Assembly (NCBI RefSeq): GCF_022539505.1
Contig: NC_061513.1
Location: 175,986,017-176,050,016, forward strand
Length of the DNA stretch: 64,000 nt
Direction: 5' to 3'
DNA from: Lolium rigidum
Taxonomy: Eukaryota; Streptophyta; Magnoliopsida; Poales; Poaceae
How positions within the stretch are numbered: the stretch's first letter is position 1; every line of letters begins with the position of its first letter. A model generated the notes under the pieces. The model made no database searches. It had not been told where the DNA came from and worked only from the letters and a program-made list of their open reading frames with translations. This document shows positions 22,900-34,995 of this stretch, one piece after another. A program made the position numbers and the translations under genes.

Positions 22900-23929
22900 A
22901 ACTCATACTCAAGGACATACATGAAGGAATATGCGGCCATCATGCAAGCAGTCGAGCAATTGCAGCCAAGGAATTTCGAGCGGGGTTTTATTGGCTTTCG
23001 GCCATAGATGACGCGAAGAACATCGTGCGTACCTGTGAAGCTTGTCAAAGATTCGCGTCTAAGCCACATGCTACAGCAGCCGAGCTAATGCCAATACCTC
23101 TGGCATGGCCTTTCGCCCAGTGGGGGCTCGACATGGTAGGAAAATTGCACAAGTTTTGGCCATGAGGCCATGTTTACCTACTTGTGGCAGTCGATAGATT
23201 CACTAAATGGGTCGAGGCGAAACCAGTAATGACATCAGATTCAACGACAGCCGTAAATTTCATCAAGGGTGTCGTCTTTCGGTTTGGTGCTCCGAACAGC
23301 ATAGTAACAGACAATGGAACTAACTTCACCTCCCGAGAATTCAAGGATTACTGCGAAGGATCGGGTATCGCTACAATTCACATCAGTGGCGCATCCACAA
23401 ACCAATGTTCAAGTTAAAAGAGCAAACGGTCTCAACTGCAATGGCATCAAGAAACGATTGTTAGCGCCGCTCGAAAAAGCAAGGCACGCTGGAGTATGCG
23501 AACAACACCAAATGCAACAACTCAAGAGACGCCTTTCTTTCTGGTCCACGGCGCTGAAGCCGTGCTTCCGGGGGAACTGGCTCATGATTCTCCGGGAGTC
23601 GCAGAATATGACAAAGAACCTTCGCAAAGAGCACTCAAAGATGACGTTGATGTAGTCGACGAGGCAAGATATGTCTTTTTATCTCGAGTAAGCGCATACC
23701 AACAAAACTTGAATAATTATCACAGTCGTCGACTCCGTCCCCGATCTTTCGAGGTCGGTGATCTAGTCCTCCGATTCAAGCAAGATGGCCATGAAAAGCT
23801 GGAATTTCCATGGATAGGACCATACATCATCACATAGGTCATCCCAGGCGGAGCTTATCGCCTCAAGGATAAGAAGACACGCAAAGCAGAAGGGAACCCG
23901 TGGAACGTCGCACAACTGCGGTGCTTCTA
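22900..23929 (+). pseudogene. Tat-type integrase, broken
   Basis: Zinc-binding domain HEGICGHHASS...CEACQRFA, then the catalytic core with WGLDMVGKL, VTDNGTNFTS and the region around HPQTNVQVK, then the C-terminal LRPRSFEVGDLVLRFKQDGH. Damage: a TGA at about 23164 in a glycine position, frame changes near 23385 and 23490 with loss of the segment after KARHAG, and a TAG at about 23836. The normal stop region (NPWNVAQLR) is reached at about 23929. Confidence 0.75.
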
Positions 23930-24771
23930 GGCGTAGAAAGAAGCCATCAGAGTTCTGCGCGCAAAACCATGTGAACATATAATGTACCTAAATAACTCGC
24001 AAGTTTTCAGACATACTCTTTTCCTTTCAGGGTACCGAGTGGGACTGAAAAGGTTTTTAATGAGGCGGTGAACGGATCGTAGCGAACAAGAGGGGGGTGA
24101 ATGGACGCTACACAAATTTTATGTCTTTTTCAGTTTTTATGTGATGCAGAAGGTAAAGGTGCTAGATTTAGTGGTACAGGTGTTCCTAGTATGATCCTAA
24201 GCTAGTGCAACAAGCAAAGGAACCAAGCATGATAATAAAGTTAGGGAGCGGGACAACCGGGGGATCGGAGACGAGGCGAGGTTTGTTTCCCGCAGTTCCT
24301 CCCACAAAAGGGAGTACGTCTGCGTTGAGGAGGTGCTAGCCTCACACAAGAGGCTAGGCGGCCACACCACGAAGGAAGGCCTCACCTTCTTCCTCGAGAG
24401 AGCTCCACAAAGGGGCTCCCCCTTCTCCACTAAGGCACCGGTCGAGGCGGTGGTTCCTTCATAAGGTTGGGGCGAGCTCCACAACACCGAAGGCTCCCAA
24501 CACCCTATGGGGCTAGCACAACTCCAAGCTAGCCTCCATAGGAGCACATCCTCCAAGATCCCACCATAGGAACCCTAACTCCAAGATCCACTAAGGACTA
24601 ACAAGTATTGGCGAAATCTCTCTTGGTAGAACTATAGATCGGGGCCTCCTCCACCACTCCTCAAAGTTTGGGCAAGATTGGTTGGGTAGGTGGGGAGATC
24701 CTCAAGGTTTAAGCTCAGCAACAATGGAGGAGAGAGAGACAAGAGATAAAAACGAGCTGGGGAAGAAGGGG

Positions 24772-24783
24772 CCTTTATATAGG
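24772..24783 (-). promoter_or_regulatory. TATA box of the Copia LTR
   Basis: CCTATATAAAGG on the minus strand, about 570 bp into the LTR, directly downstream of the palindrome cluster. Confidence 0.65.
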
Positions 24784-24819
24784 GGCCCTCAAATCCAACC
24801 GTTATGTGCTGTCTCCGCA

Positions 24820-25125
24820 CGACCGGTACTACCGCTTTGGCAAGCGGTAGTACCGCTCTGGATTCGAAATCCACCACAGACTTAGCCACGTGGACTCACA
24901 GTGGTAGTACCGCTTTGGTACCGCAACGGCCTCTGTAAGTTTCTGGCTTGAGTTACGGTACCTAAGCGGTACTACCGCTCACAAGCGGTACTACATCCCA
25001 TGGTACCGTAGAGGTACCGTAACCCTCTCTGTAGGATTTTTCAGTGCAATTCTTCCAAAGCGGTACTGCAAGGCGGTACTAGTAGGGGTAGAGGTACTAC
25101 TGCTACTGGTACCGGTAGTACCGGT
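24820..25125. repeat. Cluster of GCGGTAGTACCGC palindromes
   Basis: At least eight full or partial copies of GCGGTA(G/C)TACCGC and its halves, for example near 24828, 24847, 24902, 24968, 24985 and 25060, plus GGTACCGG-like variants up to 25120. Each full copy is an inverted repeat with 6-bp arms around one central base. Copies are spaced irregularly and differ in length, so this is not a simple tandem array. On the element strand the cluster ends about 40 bp upstream of the TATA box, where enhancer elements would lie. Confidence 0.75.
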
Positions 25126-25353
25126 CATGCAGTGACTGCTTTCTCCTCTTTTCCTCTCCAGCCATGTTACCTCACAATACACACACAAAACCAGAAAACC
25201 TATAATCTACGCTTCAGTCCTCCGATTATGACGTGTTCAGCGAGGTCACCATGCACTTCCAAATCTATCAAAGACAACCTTTGCACACGGTGAAATTCAT
25301 TCAAGTGTTGTTATCAAACACACAAAACATGGAGTATATACTTTGCTCTTTCA

Positions 25354-25369
25354 ATCTCCCTCTTTTTGG
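25354..25369 (-). promoter_or_regulatory. Polypurine tract of the Copia element
   Basis: On the minus strand CCAAAAAGAGGGAGAT, immediately before the LTR start TGAAAG. It matches the AAAGGGGGAGAT type seen in SIRE-lineage elements. Confidence 0.7.
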
Positions 25370-26246
25370 TGTTTGATGACAACACAAGAATTTGCAATGG
25401 CATAAGATATTATGATAAGGTTCTTAGATTTGCAAAATCTAGACAGAGCTCCCCCTAGACGTGTGCATAATTGGAATATGCATTTGAATACATATACACA
25501 CATCCTAGAGAAACAACTCCCCCTAGATTTCACAAACCATGCACATATGCAACAAGTATAAATGACATATTCATATAGCATATGCACACTATGGAGGCAA
25601 CACAAGATCATGCAAAGAGCTTTGGGTGGATTTGTCATACCTTTGCCTTGAGAGAATCCAAACTCACAATAAGTGCCTCCATAGGATTAGTGTAGCCAAA
25701 ACAAGAGATAAACAACGAAGACCAAAAGGCTATCACGAAAGACCCCATGCAAAAACCCGTCCGTCCTAATAGACAAATTATCCCCCTTTAGCATCGGAAC
25801 ACCAAAAAGGAGAAGAAGCATACCACAAGGACCGGTATGGTAATACACAACCAAGCTTGCAAAAACCAACAAGGAAAAAACAAAGCTTGGGTGAGAGTCC
25901 CACAAAGAACATGGAGAGAAGGAACCAAAGGAAAAAAGGAGAGAAAAGCAAAATAAAGACAAAGAGAAACAAGAAGAACCAAAAACTCCTCAAGGAGGAG
26001 GTTGGTGGCCGAAGCCACCGTGTAAGAGCATAGTAGTGTGAGGTCGCGTAGATGTATCTAGGACTCACGGCTACAACTCAACATGAAGCTCATTAGTAAC
26101 TTAGTTGACAAATAGCATGTGTTTTGGGTTTCTTTATGCATTATGGGGGGAGGGATAGCTCAATAAGTTTAAACCGCACTCCCCCTATGTTCATGCGTGC
26201 TTTTCATCAAGACATATAGCTAAAGAGTGGTATGTGCGCACGACGG
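25370..26246 (-). other. 3' spacer of the Copia element
   Basis: Lies between the pol stop and the polypurine tract. It contains several CTCCCCCTA motifs (on the minus strand TAGGGGGAG, near 25450, 25520 and 26180), which are further PPT-like purine runs. No envelope-like ORF is convincing; the longest minus-strand frames (91 and 96 codons, 25687-26068) are low-complexity Phe/Leu/Ser-rich. Confidence 0.5.
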
Positions 26247-26286
26247 TCAAGCGAAGTTCGACGGATCAATGATATTTAGCTCATGC
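26247..26286 (-). pseudogene. Last codons of Copia pol
   Basis: On the minus strand this reads HELNIIDPSNFA and a stop at 26247-26249, the usual end of SIRE-type RNase H (ELNII motif). It joins in frame to the reading that breaks off at 57794, which proves that 26287-57793 is one insertion event into this gene. Confidence 0.85.
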
Positions 26287-26828
26287 TGACGTGGGCACTA
26301 CCCTTCGGGTAACCGACATTGCCCTATCCTGTATTGATTAATTGGAGGCCCATGAAGACACCTGAAGGCGAGATGGGCCACCAGGACGGTGCACCAGAAG
26401 GTTCCTTGACGGGGAAGACAAGGAAGCGGTCGAACAAGGAAAGATCGGATCTAAAACTACTGTAAACCTAGTCGTACTCGGTAAGACCTCTTGAGACCTA
26501 GCCTCCTATATAAAGGCCAGGAGAGGGGCTGCCGAGGGACACAATCAATCTTAGCAATCTTAGCCAGCAAAAGCTTAGAGCTAGGTCACCTTAGCAATAG
26601 CCATCTCGACGAGATCTCAGCCGAACTATTCGGCACCCCATTGTAACCCATTATCATCATAATCAAGAACAGACAGGCAGGACGTAAGGGTTTTACCTCA
26701 TCGAGGGCCCCGAACTCGGGTAAATCGCTCTCCCCGCTTGTCCGAGAACCGATGTCTCGTGTCGGCTTGCAGGATTCCATCAACCCTAAGCCCCTATCGG
26801 AGGGCATTGGCGAGGAGTACCCTCGACA
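26287..26828 (+). repeat. 5' LTR of the Tat-like element
   Basis: 542 bp, TGACGTGGGCACT to CCCTCGACA. It includes a TATA box, an R region, and the primer site two bases downstream. Confidence 0.92.
26505..26516 (+). promoter_or_regulatory. TATA box of the Tat LTR
   Basis: CCTATATAAAGG; the identical box is at 57470-57481 in the 3' LTR. The pyrimidine-poor, AG-rich stretch just downstream is the likely transcript start region. Confidence 0.7.
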
Positions 26829-26830
26829 AT

Positions 26831-26849
26831 TGGCGCCGTCTGTGGGAAC
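26831..26849 (+). promoter_or_regulatory. Primer-binding site of the Tat-like element
   Basis: TGGCGCCGTCTGTGGGAAC, two bases after the LTR, begins with the TGG expected from a tRNA CCA end. This PBS is common in Tat-lineage elements; I do not assign the tRNA. Confidence 0.75.
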
Positions 26850-26888
26850 CCTGTCGGCACAAGATCGGACATCGGCTGAACCCGACAT

Positions 26889-28368
26889 GTCATCGGCAGC
26901 TTCATCAACACCGTCATCGCCTCGGTTCCTACGAGTTCACCCCACATAGCGATTCGTCTCGCTCGACTTTCTCCGGTCTACAAGGCAACATGGAGATGGC
27001 CTTCGGGAGCGTCCACTACAACGTCAACTCAGAAGGAATTCTTCGGCTGCTGGAATCTCCCATCTCCAGGTCGACGAGTCCAAGCGCATCGTCGTCACTC
27101 GACCTTTCGGCTGGCCTGACAAGCCCGTCGAGTCCATCCGCACCTTCGGCTCCCCGTTCGGCATCCTCCATGTCAGTCGGATCCGATAATCCCGCGACCT
27201 CGGAGTTAACCTCGTACTACTGCATGAACTGCGACACCAGGCACGGACTAGGGTCGAGCGACACGCTGTTCATCTGCAATGCCTACTATTCATTGGGAGA
27301 GGACAGCATCGACATCATCACCCAAGGAGACACCCGAAGAGTGGCGCCCCTCCAAGTTTACGTCGCTAACAGGGGAGACGGAGATCGCACCCCCCGTTCC
27401 AGCAGACGAGCTAGTTTTGAGAACAGCGCCAGCAACAACAACAGCGACCACACCATCGCAGAGGAGGAGTGGGCAGCAGCCAAAGCAGCCGTGTTTAACA
27501 ACACACCACTTCCGGCGGGAACCACGGTTGGCACTCTCAATGCTTACCGCTCCATATTGGAGAAAAATCGTGAGCGCCTATCTAAGGAGCAAGCCACCCT
27601 CGAGAGACGCCTATCTGCGGCAGAACGATCCAGCGAACGACGAAGAGGCTCGCAGGGAAGTGCCTCTCGAAGTACCCACGGAGGAGGCAAGCATCGATCA
27701 AGGATGTCCAGGCTTTCGGAAGATGATGCAAGGGAGATAACATCAAACCTGACCAAGTCCTTTATGACTACGGACACCGCGGGCATGCCACGGCCAAAAA
27801 CCGTTGCGGGAGCAACAGCCAACCTTGCAGCATACCTCATTAACCAGCGTCCCGAAGGATCCATGGCACAGGCTCACCGTGGTGCCTTAGAAAGTCTCGC
27901 GATATTAGGAGATAATCTAGTCCCACGGAAGGAGAAGACCACCTTGCAGGCCAGCGGCCCAAATCACCGCGCAAGAGACGCTCGAGATGAAATTACTCAG
28001 AGTAGAATCGACAAAGCAAGGCGACGACGCGCCGCCAGAGAGGAATTCGACAGCGATTCTTCGGATGAGACCCAGGAGAACGACGACGAGCTTAGGGGAG
28101 CCGATTGTTTAAGCTACAAAATTCGGGAGGCGATGCCACCTAAGAAGTTCAAACCCACCCCTACCGACGCCGCCAAATACGATGGGCAGCAGGAGCCGAG
28201 ATCCTGGATAGAGGATTATTTGCAGACAGTGATTCTGCAAAAAGGGAATCAGATAGCAGCAATGCAGTGCCTGCAGCTTTACCTAAAGGACTTGGCGCGA
28301 GCCTGGCTAAGAGGTCTGCCGAAGGATTCCATTAAGTCATGGGACGACCTAGTAGAGGCCTTCGTCGC
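26889..28368 (+). pseudogene. Tat gag, 5' part (interrupted)
   Basis: The likely start is the ATG at 26889, about 60 bp after the LTR; a frame change soon after moves the reading into a long frame that is open to the insertion point. The N-terminal region is Ser/Pro-rich, then there is a coiled coil (AYRSILEKNRERLSKEQATL) and a basic/acidic linker. The gag core starts at about 28125 (MPPKKFKPTPTDAAKYDGQ) with the family signature PRSWIEDYLQ and ARAWLRGLP. At 28368 the frame is cut by element E1 at codons for EAFVA and resumes at 43932. Gag forms the particle that packages element RNA. Confidence 0.8.
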
Positions 28369-29967
28369 TGATGGCGTGTAACTCACACGTTCGTTGGGAA
28401 CCCCAAGAGGAAGGTATGATGCGCACAACAGCAAGTTTTCCCTCAGAAAGAAACCAAGGTTTATCGAACCAGGAGGAGCCAAGAAGCACGTTGAAGGTTG
28501 ATGGCGGCGGGATGTAGTGCGGCGCAACACCGGGGATTCCGGCGCCAACGTGGAACCTGCACAACACAACCAAAGTACTTTGCCCCAACGAAACGAGTGA
28601 GGTTGTCAATCTCACCGGCTTGCTGTAACAAAGGATTAGATGTATAGTGTGGATGATGATTGTTTGCATAAAACAATAGAACAAGTATTGCGATAGATTG
28701 TATTTAATGTAAAAGAATGGACCGGGGTCCACGGTTCACTAGAGGTGTCTCTCCCATAAGATAAATAGCATGTTGGGTGAACAAATTACGGTCGGGCAAT
28801 TGACAAATAGAGAGGGCATGACAATGCACATACATGATATGATGAATATTGTGAGATTTAATTGGGCATTACGACAAAGTACATAGACCGCTATCCAACA
28901 TGCATCTATGCCTAAAAAGTCCACCTTCGAGGTTATCATCCGAACCCCTTCCGGTATTAAGTTGCAAAACAACGAGACAATTGCATTAAGTATGGTGCGT
29001 AATGTAATCAATAACTACATCCTCGGACATAGCATCAATGTTTTATCCCTAGTGGCAACAACGACATCCACAACCTTAGAACTTTCATCACCTTGTCCCG
29101 CATTTAATGGAGGCATGAACCCACTATCGAGCATAAATACTCCCTCTTGGAGTTAAGAGCAAAAACTTGGCCAGAGCCTCTACTAATAACGGAGAGCATG
29201 CAAGATCATAAACAACACATAGGTAATAGATTGATAATCAACATAACATAGTATTCTCTATCCATCGGATCCCGACAAACACAACATATAGAATTACGGA
29301 TAGATGATCTTGATCATGTTAGGCAGCTCACAAGATCCGACAATGAAGCACATGAGGAGAAGACAACCATCTAGCTACTGCTATGGACCCATAGTCTAGG
29401 GGTGAACTACTCACTCATCACTCCGGAGACGACCATGGCGGTGAAGAGTCCTCCGGGAGATGATTCCCCTCTCCGGCAGGGTGCCGGAGGTGATCTCCGA
29501 GAATCCCCCGAGATGGGATTGGCGGCGGCGGCGTCTGCGGAAGGTTTTCCGTATCGTGGCTCTCGGTAGCGGGGGTTTCGCGACGAAGGCTATTTGTAGG
29601 CGGAAGGGCGAGGTAAAGGGGCGTCACGAGGGGCCCACACCACGGGCCGGCGCGGCCGGGGCCCGGGCCGCGCCACCCGGTGTGTCGCCACCTCGTGGCC
29701 CCACTTCGACTCTCCCTCGGACTTCGGAAGCTTCGTGCAAAAATAGGACCCCGGGCGTTGATTTCGTCCAATTCCGAGAATATTTCCTTTGTATGATTTC
29801 GAAACCAAAAACAGCGAGAAAACGAGCAAGCGGCTCTTCGGCATCTCGTTAATAGGTTAGTGCCGGAAAATGCATAAATACGACATATAATGTGTATAAA
29901 ACATGTAGATATCATCAATAATGTGGCATGGAACATAAGAAATTATCGATACGTCGGAGACGTATCA
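28369..29967 (-). repeat. 3' LTR of E1
   Basis: 1599 bp, TGATGGCGTGTAAC to GACGTATCA on the plus strand, followed by the polypurine tract GCATCCCCAAGCTTAG (reversed). Confidence 0.92.
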
Positions 29968-30253
29968 GCATCCCCAAGCTTAGTTCTGCTCGTCCCGAGC
30001 GGTGTAAACGATAACACAGATAATTTCTGGAGTGACATGCCATCATAACCTTGATCATACTATTGTAAACATATGTAACGAATGCAGCGATCAAAACAAT
30101 GGTAATGACATGAGTAAACAAATGAATCATAAAGCAAAGACTTTTCATGAATAGTACTTAAAGACAAGCATCAATAAGTCTTGCATAAGAGTTAACTCAT
30201 AAAGCAATGAATCAAAGTAAAGGTATTGAAGCAACACAAAGGAAGATTAAGTT

Positions 30254-30448
30254 TCAGCGGTTGCTTTCAACTTGTAACATGTATATCTCATGGATATTGT
30301 CAACATAGAGTAATATAACAAGTGCAATATGCAAGTATGTAGGAATCAATGCACAGTTCACACAAGTGTTTGCTTCTTGAGGTGGAGAGAGATAGGTGAA
30401 CTGACTCAACATAAAAGTAAAAGAAAGGTCCTTCGCAGAGGAAAGCAT
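30254..30448 (-). CDS. Conserved 64-aa ORF, E1 copy
   Basis: Differs from the copy at 6073-6267 at only a few residues (start MLSSAKD instead of MLSSLKD; IYM instead of IHM near the end). The frame is fully open. Confidence 0.35.
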   Translation of the reverse strand: MLSSAKDLSFTFMLSQFTYLSPPQEANTCVNCALIPTYLHIALVILLYVDNIHEIYMLQVESNR

Positions 30449-32007
30449 CGATTGCTATATTTGTGCTAGAGCTTTTATTTTGAAAACAAGAAACAATTTT
30501 GTCAACGGTAGTAATAAAGCACATGTATCATGTAAATTATATCTTACAAGTTGCAAGCCTCATGCATAGTATACTAATAGTGCCCGCACCTTGTCCTAAT
30601 TAGCTTGGACTACGGGATCATCGCAATACACATGTTTTAACCAAGTGTCACAAAGGGGTACCTCCATGCCGCTCGTACAAAGGTCTAAGGAGAAAGCTCG
30701 CATTTTGGATTTCTCGCTTTTGATTATTCTCAACTTAGACATCCATACCGGGACAACATGGACAATAGATAATGGACTCCTCTTTAATGCATAAGCATGT
30801 AGCAACAATTAGTGTTCTCATATGAGATTGAGGATATTTGTCCAAAACTGAAACTTCGACCATGATTCATGGCTTTAGTTAGCGGCCCAATGTTCTTCTC
30901 TAACAATATGCATGCTCTAACCAATAAAGTGGTAGATCTCCCTTACTTCAGACAAGACGGACATGCATAGCAACTCACATGATATTCAACAAAGAGTAGT
31001 TGATGGCGTCCCCGAGAAAACATGGTTATCGCACAACAAGTAACTTAATAAGAGATAAAGTGCATAAGTACATATTCAATACCACAATAGTTTTTAAGCT
31101 ATTTGTCCCATGAGCTATATATTGCAAAGGTAAAGAATGGAAATTTTTAAAGGTATCACTCAAGCAATTTACTTTGGAATGGCGGAGAAATACCATGTAG
31201 TAGGTAGGTATGGTGGACACAAATGGCATAGTGGTTGGCTCAAGGATTTTGGATGCATGAGAAGTATTCCCTCTCGATATAAGGTTTAGGCTAGCAAGGT
31301 TATTTGAAACAAACACAAGGATGAACCGGTGCAGCAAAACTCACATAAAAGACATATTGTAAACATTATAAGACTCTACACCGTCTTCCTTGTTGTTCAA
31401 AACTCAATACTAGAAATTATCTAGACTTTAGAGAGACCAAATATGCAAACCAAATTTAGCAAGCTCTAGGTGTTTCTTCATTAATGGGTGCAAGTATATG
31501 ATGCAAGAGCTTAAACATGAGCACAACAATTGCCAAGTATCAAATTATTCAAGACATTTTAGAATTACTACATGTAGCATTTCCCGATTCCAACCATATA
31601 ACAATTTAACGAAGAAGATTCAACCTTCGCCATGAATACTATGAGTAAAGCCTAAGGACATATTTGTCCATATGCAACAGCGGAGCGTGTCTCTCTCCCA
31701 CACAATGAATGCTAGGATCCATTTTATTCAAACAAAAACAAACCGACGCTCCGAGTAAAGCACATAAGATGTGATGGAATAAAAATATAGTTTCAGGGGA
31801 GGAACCTGATAATGTTGTCGATGAAGAAGGGGATGCCTTGGGCATCCCCAAGCTTAGACGCTTGAGTCTTCTTAAAATATGCAGGGGTGAACCACGGGGC
31901 ATCCCCAAGCTTAGAGCTTTCACTCTCCTTGATCATATTGCATCATTTCCCTCTCTTGATCCTTGAAAACTTCCTCCACACCAAACTCGAAACAACTCAT
32001 TAGAGGG

Positions 32008-32247
32008 TTAATGTACAATAAAAATTAACATGTTCAGAGGTGACACAATCATTCTTAACACTTCTGGACATTGCATAAAGCTACTGGACATTAATGGAAC
32101 AAAGAAATTCATCCATCATAGCAAAAGAGGCAATGCGAAATAAAAGGCAGAATCTGTCAAAACAGAACAGTCCATAAAGAAGGATTTTATTGAGGCACCA
32201 GACTTGCTCAAATGAAAATGCCCAAATTGAATGAAAGTTGCGTACAT
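32008..32247 (-). pseudogene. 79-aa ORF, E1 copy with stop
   Basis: Colinear with 7816-8055 from its ATG at 32247, but the Cys44 codon is TGA (32116-32118). The left border is set by alignment. Confidence 0.4.
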
Positions 32248-32549
32248 ATCTGAGGATCACGCACGTAAATTGGAAAAAATTTCTGAGCTACCTACAGAGA
32301 GGCAGGTCGGAATTCGTGACAGCAAAGAAATGCGATTACTGCGCAGACAATCCAAATCTAGTATGAACCTTACTATCAAAGACTTTACTTGGCACAACAA
32401 TGCGCAAAACTAAGATAAGGAGAGGTTGCTACGGTAGTAAACAACTTCCAAGACTCAAATATAAAACAAAAATACTGTAGTAAAAACATGGGTTGTCTCC
32501 CATAAGCGCTTTTCTTTAACGCCTTTCAGCTAGGCGCAGAAAGTGTATG

Positions 32550-32790
32550 TCAAGTATTATCAAGAGGTGCAGCATCGACATTACCTTGGGCTTTACCCTT
32601 ACCTTTCTTGTTCTTTTTCTTACTCTTTGGCTTAGGGAATATATGTCTACCCCCGGGTGTAGAGGTGAATTTTAGGGTGCCTTCTCCCATGTCTATGACT
32701 GCTCCCAATAGTTTCAGCAGGGATCTTCCGAGTGTGATTTGTCCTGTTCCTTCCAGCGTGTCTTGATCTCCCCGGCAACGGCGCAAGAAA
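32550..32790 (-). pseudogene. Protease C-terminal remnant fused to a basic tail
   Basis: On the minus strand the reading contains GQITLGRSLLKLLGAVIDMG followed by EGTLKF. This matches the end of gypsy retropepsins, where a (L/I)LGRPFL motif precedes a hydrophobic strand. It is followed by a lysine-rich tail (PKSKKKNKKGKGKAQG) and a stop at 32550. The catalytic DT/SG part is missing, and the frame runs in from the primer-site region without its own start. It is a scrap of a former pol gene, showing that E1 derives from a coding element. Confidence 0.55.
32769..32786 (-). promoter_or_regulatory. Primer-binding site of E1 (tRNA-Asp, one mismatch)
   Basis: TCCCCGGCAACGGCGCAA on the plus strand, 17 of 18 bases complementary to tRNA-Asp as at 9208. 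Confidence 0.8.
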
Positions 32791-32797
32791 AAGAGCT

Positions 32798-33154
32798 TGA
32801 TGGCGTGTAACTCACACGTTCGTTGGGAACCCCAAGAGGAAGGTATGATGCGCACAGCAGCAAGTTTTCCCTCAGAAAGAAACCAAGGTTTATCGAACCG
32901 GGAGGAGCCAAGAAGCACGTTGAAGGTTGATGGCGGCGGGATGTAGTGCGGCGCAACACCAGGGATTCCGGCGCCAACGTGGAACCTGCACAACACAACC
33001 AAAGTACTTTGCCCCAACGAAACAGTGAGGTTGTCAATCTCACCGGCTTGCTGTAACAAAGGATTAGATGTATAGTGTGGATGATGATTGTTTGCAGAAA
33101 AAAGTAGAACAAGTATTGCAGTAGATTGTATTTAATGTAAAAGAATGGACCGGG
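32798..33154 (-). repeat. 5' LTR of E1, inner piece
   Basis: The first 357 bp of this LTR on the plus strand; cut by E2 after CCGGG (33150-33154). It continues at 42704. Confidence 0.9.
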
Positions 33155-34755
33155 TGATACGTCTCCAACGTATCGATAATTTCTTGTGTTCCATGCCACA
33201 TTATTGATGTTATCTACATGTTTTATGCACACTTTATGTCATATTCGTGCATTTTCTGGAACTAACCTATTAACAAGATGCCGAAGTGCCAGTTGCTGTT
33301 TTCTGCTGTTTTTGGTTTCAGAAATCCTAGTAAAGAAATATTCTCGGAATTGGACGAAATAAAAGCCCAGAGGCCTATTTTCTCACGAAGCTTCCGGAAG
33401 TCCGAAGGAGAGACGAAGAGGGGCCACGGGGCGCCAAACCCTAGGGCGGCGCGGCCCCCCCTTGGCCGCGCCGGCCCGTGGTGTGGGCCCCCGTGCCGCC
33501 TCTTGACCTGCCCTTCCGCCTACAAATAGCCTCCGTGACGAAACCCCCGGTCACCGAGAGCCACGATACGGAAAACATTACCGAGACGCCGTCGCCGCCG
33601 ATCCCATCTCGGGGGATCCAGGAGATCGCCTCCGGCACCCTGCCGGAGAGGGGAATCATCTCCCGGAGGACTCTACACCGCCATGGTCGCCTCCGGAGTG
33701 ATGAGTGAGTAGTCTACCCCTGGACTATGGGTCCATAGCAGGAGCTAGATGGTTGTCTTCTCCCCATTGTGCTATCATTGTCGGATCTTGTGAGCTGCCT
33801 ATCATGATCAAGATCATCTATATGTAATTCTATATGTTGCGTTTGTTGGGATCCGATGAATAGAGAATACTTGTTATGTTGATTATCAAAGTTATGCTTA
33901 TGTGTTGTTTATGATCTTGCATGCTCTCCGTTATTAGTAGATGCTGCTGGCCAAGTAGATGCTTTTAACTCCAAGAGGGAGTACTTATGCTCGATAGTGG
34001 GTTCATGCTCGCATTGACACCAGGACGATGACGAGAAAGTTCTAAGGTTGTGTTGTGCTCGTTGCCACTAGGGATAAAACATTGATGCTATGTCTAAGGA
34101 TGTAGTTGTTGATTACATTACGCACCATACTTAATGCAATTGTCCGTTGCTTTGCAACTTAATACTGGAGGGGTTCGGATGATAACCTGAAGGTGGACTT
34201 TTTAGGCATAGATGCAGGTTGGATGGCGGTCTATGTACTTTGTCGTAATGCCCAATTAAATCTCACTATACTCATCATGATATGTATGTGCATTGTTATG
34301 CTCTCTTTATTCGTCAATTGCCCAACTGTAATTTGTTCACCCAACATGCTGTTCGTCTTATGGGAGAGACACCTCTAGTGAACTGTGGACCCCGGTCCAA
34401 TTCTCTTTCTTGAAATACAATCTACTGCAATACTTGTTTCTACTGTTTTCTCTCGCAAACAATCATATTCCACACAATACGGTTAATCCTTTGTTACAGC
34501 AAGCCGGTGAGATTGACAACCTCACTGCGTTTCGTTGGGGCAAAGTAGCTTGGTTGTGTTGTGCAGGTTCCACGTTGGCGCCGGAATCTCCGGTGTTGCG
34601 CCGCACTACATCTCGCCGCCATCAACCTTCAACGTGCTTCTTGGCTCCTCCTGGTTCGATAAACCTTGGTTTCTTTACGAGGGAAAACTTGCTGCTGTGC
34701 TCATCATACCTTCCTCTTGGGGTTGCCCAACGAACGTGTGAAATACACGCCATCA
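33155..34755 (+). repeat. E2 LTR 1 (5' LTR)
   Basis: 1601 bp, TGATACGTCTCCAACGTATC to ACGCCATCA. A TATA-like CTACAAATAGCC is found near 33520. Confidence 0.92.
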
Positions 34756-34767
34756 AGCATATTTTCA

Positions 34768-34785
34768 CGGCGCCGTTGCCGGGAG
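34768..34785 (+). promoter_or_regulatory. Primer-binding site of E2 (degenerate)
   Basis: Reads CACGGCGCCGTTGCCGGG where the family has CTGGCGCCGTTGCCGGG. The CTG at the start is replaced by CACG, the same kind of change seen at many other CTG sites in these copies. Confidence 0.7.
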
Positions 34786-34995
34786 ATCAAGACACGCTGC
34801 AAGGGGAGTCTCCACTTCTCAATCTCTTTACTTTGTTTTTGTCTTGCTTTATTTTATTTACTACTTTGTTTGCTGCACTAAATCAAAATACAAAAAAAAA
34901 AATTAGTTGCTAGTTTTACTTTATTTGCTATCTTGTTTGCTATATCGAAAACACAAAAAAATTAGTTTACTTGCATTTACTTTACTTATTTCATC

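Larger units (their letters stand above)
20790..24068 (+). mobile_element. Tat-like gypsy fragment (RNase H to integrase)
   Basis: It carries the second, archaeal-type RNase H typical of Tat-lineage elements, then integrase, and stops about 140 bp after integrase where a Copia LTR begins at 24069. The upstream genes lie in or beyond the gap. It is split by a hAT element at 21643-22712 and carries several stops and frameshifts, so it is old. Confidence 0.7.
24069..25353 (-). repeat. 3' LTR of the Copia element
   Basis: 1285 bp; on the minus strand it starts TGAAAGAGCAAAGT after the polypurine tract and ends CGATCCGTTCA. It holds a TATA box and, upstream of it, a dense cluster of palindromes (separate entries). 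Confidence 0.75.
29968..32797 (-). other. E1 internal region
   Basis: Most of it (to about 32480) is the conserved 3' block shared with 5788-8300. The remainder carries a protease-derived fragment and the primer site. There is no gag-like ORF corresponding to those at 8353 or 34996, so E1 appears to have lost its main ORF. Confidence 0.7.

Noticed and set aside
24820..25125. Possible CRISPR-like repeat array
   Set aside because: Repeats are short palindromes with irregular spacing inside a plant Copia LTR. There are no uniform spacers or cas genes.
25687..26068. 91-96-codon minus-strand frames as an envelope-like gene
   Set aside because: Low-complexity Phe/Leu/Ser composition from purine-rich DNA, overlapping frames, and no domain or consistent start.
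27279..27740. 153-codon plus-strand frame inside gag part 1
   Set aside because: It overlaps the long gag frame, which has the family motifs; this one is a shadow.
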